Of a DNA stretch of 12,176 bases, positions 8,399 through 12,176 are shown one piece after another (position 1 is the stretch's first letter; the number at the start of each line of letters is the position of its first letter). Below the pieces are notes generated by a model that worked only from the letters and a program-made list of their open reading frames with translations, had not been told where the DNA came from and searched no databases. Source of the stretch: UBA7328 sp002471345 (GTDB lineage: Bacteria > Bacteroidota > Bacteroidia > Chitinophagales > Saprospiraceae). Position numbers and translations under genes: made by a program. The DNA lies in the NCBI GenBank assembly GCA_964011275.1, contig CAXGOB010000108.1:1-12176 (forward strand). Reading direction: 5' to 3'.

Positions 8399-10348
8399 TT
8401 AATTTACGCTAAATTTATCAAGATAGTACATTTTCATCTTACCTTTATTTTTGACTTTTACTTCTCCTCTATCTTTAAAGGCAACTTTGTTTTTTAGTTC
8501 ATCAAACACATTCTGAGATACATTGATGTGATTAGGTTCGCAATTTGACTCCATTCTTGAGGCGATATTTACGGTGTCTCCCCATATATCATATTGAAAC
8601 TTTTTGGTGCCTACCACACCCGCTACAAGAGGTCCATTGTTTATACCTATTCTTATTTTGAATGGTGTGATGCCAGGAGGTGGATTCTTGCGGGTTTCTT
8701 CTACGAATGTGAGAATTGCTTCAGCTGCTTTAAGAGCATCCATAGCATTGGTTTCATTTTTATTAGGTATGCCTCCTACACACATATATGCATCACCAAT
8801 TGTTTTAATCTTTTCCATATTATGCCGCCCCACGATTTCATCAAAATTGGTGAAGTAATAACCTATGCTTTTTACTAAGTCCTCAGGTTCTATATTTCCT
8901 GATTTACCCGTGAAATTTACAAAGTCGGTGAACAAGACTGTAGCATTTTCATATTTTTTAGCTTGAACAATACCATATTCTTTTAACTCATCAGCTGTCT
9001 CCTTCGGAAGAATATTGAGCAATAGTTGATCAGATTTGTTCCTTTCATGAGTGATGATCTCATTTGTCTTCTTTACAAATCTATATTGATATACAACTCC
9101 ACCAATGATGACTAATAAAAGGCCAGCAGCAGCAATCAAGAAATTTCTAAATAATGTTGCTCTTGCAATCTGTTGTGTTTGAATTTCATTTTGAACATTT
9201 AGAATTGCTATCTCGGATTCCTTCTTTTCTATATCAAAGGATAATTGAAGATTTTGAACATTGTCGTCACTTTCTGAATCATAAATTTTTTGATTAATTG
9301 CAATCAAACTATCTTGATAATTTGCAACATTTAGAAAATCATTATTGCCTTTGTAGGCCTCGATTATTCCTACAATGGTTTTCTGCAAATCATCATTGAC
9401 TCCAATTTCTTTGCTTAGCCGAAGCGCTTCTTGATAGTTCTCTATACTTTTATCTGCAAGTCCAATATCGGCATAAACTTTTCCTAATTCTCTTTTAGCT
9501 ATAGACATAGCTACTTTTCCATCTTTACGCTCAGCCATGGCAAATGCCTCCTTGAGTTTTCTCAAAGCTTGTGAATGATCTTTATTTTCTGAATCTATCT
9601 GGGCCAAAAAAATCAAAGCATTGGGAAGTAAGGCATCATCTTCAATTGCTAATTTTTCTCTGGCTAGTTCAAAATACAATTTAGCCTTTGTCTGATCTTT
9701 TTTTTGCTCAAAATAAATCTCTCCTAGATTCAAGGATGTCGTGGCTAGACCTCGGTTGTTTTCGAGTTTTTCAAACATTTGTAATGCCTGAATAAGATGA
9801 TCTTCAGCTTTGTCATAATCTCGAGTATTCTCGTATACAGCTCCTATATTTTGAAGCACAGTTGCTTTTCTATGATCATCACCTGAGTCTTCTGATATTT
9901 TCAGGGCTCTTAGATAATGTTCCAGCGCTTTGACATTGTCACCTGTGCTGTAAAACACAGCGCCAATGTTACTCTCTAGGTTGCTGATTCCTTTAGAATC
10001 TTCAATGGACTTAAAGGCTTCAAGAGATTGTTGTCAATAAGTAAGCACTTCTACAAAATCTGCCTTAAAGTAATACCCAAGCCCTACATTTTTTAAAGCA
10101 TAACCTAGTCTTTTCTTATCATTTATCTTATTTGATATGTCTACAGCTTGTTCTGCATATTCTATTGCCTTATCAGGGTTAGGGCCAAATTGATTCTTAC
10201 TTAATTGATCAAGTACATCTATTTTGATTGTATCATGAGAAGCAGATGAGAAAATGTTTAGAAGACTATCCGTGGAGAATGCGCTTACCTGGTGTTGAGA
10301 AAGTAGAAATGTAAATATTAATAGGATATTTAGAATAATTGTCTTCAT
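8399..10348 (-). pseudogene. TPR-sensor adenylate cyclase (class III) interrupted by an in-frame TGA
   Basis: One continuous frame of 649 sense or stop codons starts at ATG 10348 and ends at TAA 8399-8401, but codon 105 (10034-10036) is TGA. Before it come a signal peptide (about 1-23) and the first TPRs (to VEVLTY). After it come QQSLEAF, more TPRs, a helical linker, a membrane helix (about 403-421) and a class III cyclase domain. The cyclase is complete: metal ligands Asp475 and Asp519, adenine-selecting Lys513 and Asp587, and Asn594 and Arg598. The paralogue reads VLEYWEASL where this gene reads VLTY-stop-QQSL, so TGA sits exactly on a Trp codon (TGG). No ATG lies close behind the stop; a GTG at 9958 is the first plausible restart, but it would lack the signal peptide. 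Outcomes are a dead gene, low-level readthrough (TGA-C is a leaky context), or an error. It is the first gene of the two-cyclase operon. Confidence 0.8.
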
Positions 10349-10511
10349 GGTGGTTTTGCTGACATTAAATATAGGATATAAAATATTTAGTAAACATCAT
10401 ATTTAGATTAAAACCAGCAAATCAAGGTTTGCAAGGTTGCGATCACTGCCAATTTATTGCACAACTGATTTTTAAAGAAAAATATTTGGCGTTTTTTTTT
10501 ATTTTGTGCTA

Positions 10512-10519
10512 TACTTTTG
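10512..10519 (+). promoter_or_regulatory. Bacteroidota-type -7 element (TACTTTTG)
   Basis: TACTTTTG is a full match to the Bacteroidota -7 consensus TAnnTTTG on the plus strand. A TTG at the proper 17-19 base distance is missing; the nearest upstream TTG is at 10486-10488, with a 23-base spacer. If used, it would give a leader of about 260 bases before the secreted-protein gene at 10788. Confidence 0.35.
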
Positions 10520-10542
10520 TAAAACCATTTTAAATTGAAAAC

Positions 10543-10581
10543 ATGACACCTATCACTTCCACCAAAATTCGCATTCCATAG
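10543..10581 (+). other. 12-codon ORF in the putative leader (MTPITSTKIRIP)
   Basis: A short ATG-to-TAG ORF begins 24 bases after the -7-like element and has an A-rich stretch before its ATG. It could be a leader peptide, but an ORF of this size is expected by chance. There is no run of a single regulatory amino acid to suggest attenuation. Confidence 0.12.
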
Positions 10582-10589
10582 TTTTATTG

Positions 10590-10618
10590 TGAATTAGATT
10601 AAAAAATAAGCTAATTCA
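10590..10618. repeat. Inverted repeat, 8-bp arms, 13-base loop
   Basis: TGAATTAG (10590-10597) and CTAATTCA (10611-10618) are exact reverse complements around a 13-base A-rich loop. No T-run follows, so this is not a classical terminator. It could be an operator or a leader hairpin; AT-rich sequence also yields such repeats by chance. Confidence 0.4.
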
Positions 10619-10673
10619 ATATCAGTTTCGCATTAATCAGTTTTGATGAAAATTTTGAATTCTTTGATATTGA
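10616..10673. repeat. Inverted repeat, 9-bp arms, 40-base loop
   Basis: TCAATATCA (10616-10624) and TGATATTGA (10665-10673) are exact reverse complements separated by 40 bases. The left arm overlaps the last bases of the preceding inverted repeat, so the two hairpins would be mutually exclusive if both formed in RNA. Confidence 0.35.
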
Positions 10674-10787
10674 TCCAATGCAATGTGACCCCAAAAATGT
10701 TTTGTTAATCGCCTCAGTATTTATAAACTACTGCGATAATTATATAAGTCATTTGGCTTATTCGTATTCAACTTTTGAACACAAACT

Positions 10788-11708
10788 ATGAAAGTTAAGA
10801 ACTTGATAATTAAGACTATATATATAATAGTTGCCACTACTTTTCTAAATTCTTTTGACCTAATTTCTCAAAATTGTATTGTCAATGCATCTTCTCAAAT
10901 ATATGAGACTGATGACTGTACGAATAATGCAGGAGGATGGGCACCATGCAGTGATAATGAATTTGTTTTTCACCTAAGAACTCCTTCAGGGCAGTTAAGA
11001 TATTATTCTAATCTAAGTCTGAACTGGACTCAGATGGATGATGGGACAGCCTCTCTTGTTGGAGATGTAAGAGATTGTCATAATAATGAAGACTATCATC
11101 TTGATGTATCATTTTCGGGATTTACAAAGACACCACCCAACAATAGCCCTCACGCACATGGCTGTCATCAAGAAAATGCCTCTGAATGGTATTATTACCC
11201 CAACTTCAGTGGAACATTCAATTCTCTGTCTACATCATTTACGACGAATCTTACTCCTGATGGACCAGCTTTTCAGGTTGGATATGATGCTAATGGGGTA
11301 GAACGTAAAAAAGGTAGATTCGGAGCTTCTGGATGGTTTGTAACTGATGATGCCACATTTGTCTCAGGAGATATGAATTTTAATCTTGATCTCATTCCTG
11401 GGGCAATAGGTGATATTGCGTGTAATTGCAACAATAACTCAGAAGAATTAGGAGGAACTTATGATTCTCATAATGGAGTCAGTGGTAACCCTGGCAATGC
11501 AGGAGGTATACCTGATGGTAATTACACAGGAAACATCAGTGGTAATAATGATTATCTGGTTCTTACCTATCCTGACCTTTTAGATGGTGATGAGATATGT
11601 GTTTCTCTATATTTTACTAGTTCTGTAGGAATAGTGAATATGAACCTAAATGGGAATAATTTTAGGTTTAGCAATATTACTATTGAGAGAGGTGTCAATA
11701 ACCCATAG
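10788..11708 (+). CDS. Secreted modular surface protein, N-terminal part, ended by in-frame TAG
   Basis: The translated part is 306 residues. A signal peptide covers about residues 1-28 (charged KVKNLIIK start, hydrophobic core, ending near LISQ). Residues 29-210 form a Cys-, Asn- and aromatic-rich region that I do not recognise; it includes NWTQMDDGTA, HAHGCHQENASEWYYY and GRFGASGWFVTDD. From about residue 215 a beta-type domain begins with CNCNNN and GGTYDSHNGVSGNPGNAGG, followed by PDGNYTG and the hydrophobic strands DYLVLTYPDLLDGDEICVSLYF. The 'N-x2-NA-x-G-x-PDG' pattern occurs in many extracellular beta-sandwich domains. TAG at 11706-11708 interrupts this domain, but the frame stays open to the window end and repeats the module. 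It probably belongs to a much larger cell-surface or secreted protein of adhesin type. The function is unknown. Confidence 0.7.
   Translation: MKVKNLIIKTIYIIVATTFLNSFDLISQNCIVNASSQIYETDDCTNNAGGWAPCSDNEFVFHLRTPSGQLRYYSNLSLNWTQMDDGTASLVGDVRDCHNNEDYHLDVSFSGFTKTPPNNSPHAHGCHQENASEWYYYPNFSGTFNSLSTSFTTNLTPDGPAFQVGYDANGVERKKGRFGASGWFVTDDATFVSGDMNFNLDLIPGAIGDIACNCNNNSEELGGTYDSHNGVSGNPGNAGGIPDGNYTGNISGNNDYLVLTYPDLLDGDEICVSLYFTSSVGIVNMNLNGNNFRFSNITIERGVNNP
11451..11549 (+). repeat. Module repeat, copy 1 (GGTYDSHNGV / PDG motif)
   Basis: This encodes GGTYDSHNGVSGNPGNAGG, then IPDGNYTG. It matches copy 2 exactly 630 bp (210 codons) downstream. Each copy follows a Cys-x-Cys pair (CNC here, CQC before copy 2), and the in-frame spacing spans the TAG stop. 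Confidence 0.75.
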
Positions 11709-11843
11709 GTCTATTGTATCCCTGTTACGTCCAATGGGATTCAGACACTTACAATTTCTGATGGCGGTTCTGGAAGGATAATAAGAGTGGATGGCTCTAC
11801 ATCAGAATCATGTGGGGCATGTGATCTCAATGATGCTCTAGCT

Positions 11844-12017
11844 GATTGTGATGGAGATGGTGTTGTTAATGGAGAAGATAGTGCGCCAGAAGACCCTTGT
11901 ACTGCCGATGGTACGACTGATGGAGATGAACCACAAGACTGGTCTTCCCTTCCTTCTAATGATTGCGATGATGATGGGATTACATCTGATATAGATCAAG
12001 ATGACTATGACAACTGT
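11844..12017 (+). other. Asp-rich calcium-binding-like segment (TSP3-like)
   Basis: The frame reads DCDGDGVVNGEDSAPEDPC, then a spacer, then DCDDDGITSDIDQDDYDNC. The spacing of Asp, Gly and Cys is typical of thrombospondin type 3-like repeats, which bind calcium and act as rigid linkers in large extracellular proteins. It joins two copies of the PDG module. Confidence 0.65.
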
Positions 12018-12080
12018 ATAGATGAAAATGGAACGGTTAATTCTCTTTTTTGTCAATGTGGTGACAATACCATTACAGCA

Positions 12081-12176
12081 GGTGGTACGTATGATTCTCA
12101 TTCAGGAGTCGGAAGTTTTCCTAGTAGAGCCGATGGTGCACCTGATGGATCTACAACAGGTACAGTCTCTAATAAT
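12081..12176 (+). repeat. Module repeat, copy 2 (partial at window end)
   Basis: This encodes GGTYDSHSGVGSFPSRADG, then APDGSTTGTVSNN, and is cut by the window edge. It is clearly homologous to copy 1 but diverged in sequence, with one codon fewer. It suggests the full gene contains several such units. Confidence 0.7.

Larger units (their letters stand above)
10349..10787. other. Divergent intergenic region, 439 bp
   Basis: This AT-rich region separates the cyclase operon (minus) from the modular secreted protein gene (plus). It holds a -7-like element, a 12-codon ORF, two inverted repeats, a run of nine T at 10492-10500, and a short direct repeat CAAGGTT at 10423-10429 and 10432-10438 (9-bp period). 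On the minus strand I found no good TAnnTTTG match before ATG 10348; the nearest is TATATTTA (10366-10373). I see no RNA gene or terminator. Confidence 0.7.
11709..12176 (+). pseudogene. Open continuation of the modular surface protein past the TAG (partial)
   Basis: All 156 codons after the TAG are open in the same frame and continue the protein: VYCIPVTSNGIQTLTISDGG completes the beta-domain. Then comes an Asp-rich stretch with DCDGDG (from 11844) resembling thrombospondin type 3 or dockerin-like calcium-binding repeats. A second GGTYDSHSGVG module starts at 12081 and runs off the window. No in-frame ATG follows the stop closely, so a separate gene starting here is unlikely. The coherence of the protein across the stop argues that TAG was or is a sense position. 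Confidence 0.65.

Noticed and set aside
9956..9958. GTG at 9958 as the true start of a separate shorter cyclase gene
   Set aside because: It lies in the middle of a TPR, would remove the signal peptide, and the homologous frame clearly continues upstream to ATG 10348 apart from one TGA.
6463..10036. TGA read as Trp (alternative genetic code) to explain the cyclase stops
   Set aside because: TGA ends the flippase-like gene (twice in a row), the small membrane protein and the metallopeptidase at natural positions. TGG is used for Trp throughout, one of the two internal TGAs sits on an Arg position, and the third stop is TAG.
11838..12101. Minus-strand 87-codon ORF opposite the Asp-rich segment
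   Set aside because: It is the reverse image of repeated Asp and Gly codons, giving Ile- and Arg-rich low-complexity protein; the plus frame has coherent domains.

Overview
This window looks like a chromosomal fragment of a free-living Bacteroidota bacterium, probably near Saprospiraceae, Cytophagales or Flavobacteriia. The base composition is AT-rich. There are no clear Shine-Dalgarno sequences before the starts, and one intergenic site matches the Bacteroidota -7 promoter element (TAnnTTTG). The protein types also fit: a secreted reprolysin-like metallopeptidase with PKD-like and repeat modules, adenylate cyclases with periplasmic TPR domains, and a large surface protein with calcium-type DxDxDG repeats. 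I see no rRNA, tRNA, CRISPR array, insertion sequence or phage gene.

Layout. (1) Positions 1-2398, plus strand: a tight operon with the tail of an unknown gene, a flippase-like integral membrane protein (LPG_synthase_TM/YbhN type) and a GT4-family glycosyltransferase. It is probably part of a larger envelope glycan or lipid pathway. (2) Positions 2380-6219, minus strand: a 1166-residue secreted zinc metallopeptidase, followed by a small tail-anchored membrane protein that resembles the N-terminal part of an anti-sigma factor. The small gene converges on the glycosyltransferase gene and overlaps it by 19 bp. (3) Positions 6394-10348, minus strand: two tandem paralogous class III adenylate cyclases, each with signal peptide, periplasmic TPRs, one membrane helix and a cytoplasmic cyclase domain. 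(4) Positions 10349-10787: a 439-bp divergent intergenic region with a promoter-like element, a 12-codon ORF and two inverted repeats. (5) Positions 10788-12176, plus strand: a large modular secreted protein that runs off the window.

The most striking observation is that all three coding units right of 6394 carry an in-frame stop codon inside an otherwise open, homologous reading frame, with no frameshift. The upstream cyclase has TGA at 10034-10036, exactly where its paralogue has Trp. The downstream cyclase has TGA at 6463-6465, where its paralogue has the Arg of the final conserved strand region. The surface protein has TAG at 11706-11708, and its frame stays open to the window end. Each could arise by one C-to-T or G-to-A transition. 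TGA clearly acts as a normal stop elsewhere here, including a double TGA after the flippase-like gene, so simple Trp recoding is unlikely. The options are recent gene inactivation, stop readthrough, or base-level sequence errors.

Functionally, the two cyclases look like cAMP-producing transmembrane sensors. The metallopeptidase and the modular protein look like exported or surface products. No sequence evidence directly ties these blocks into one pathway.
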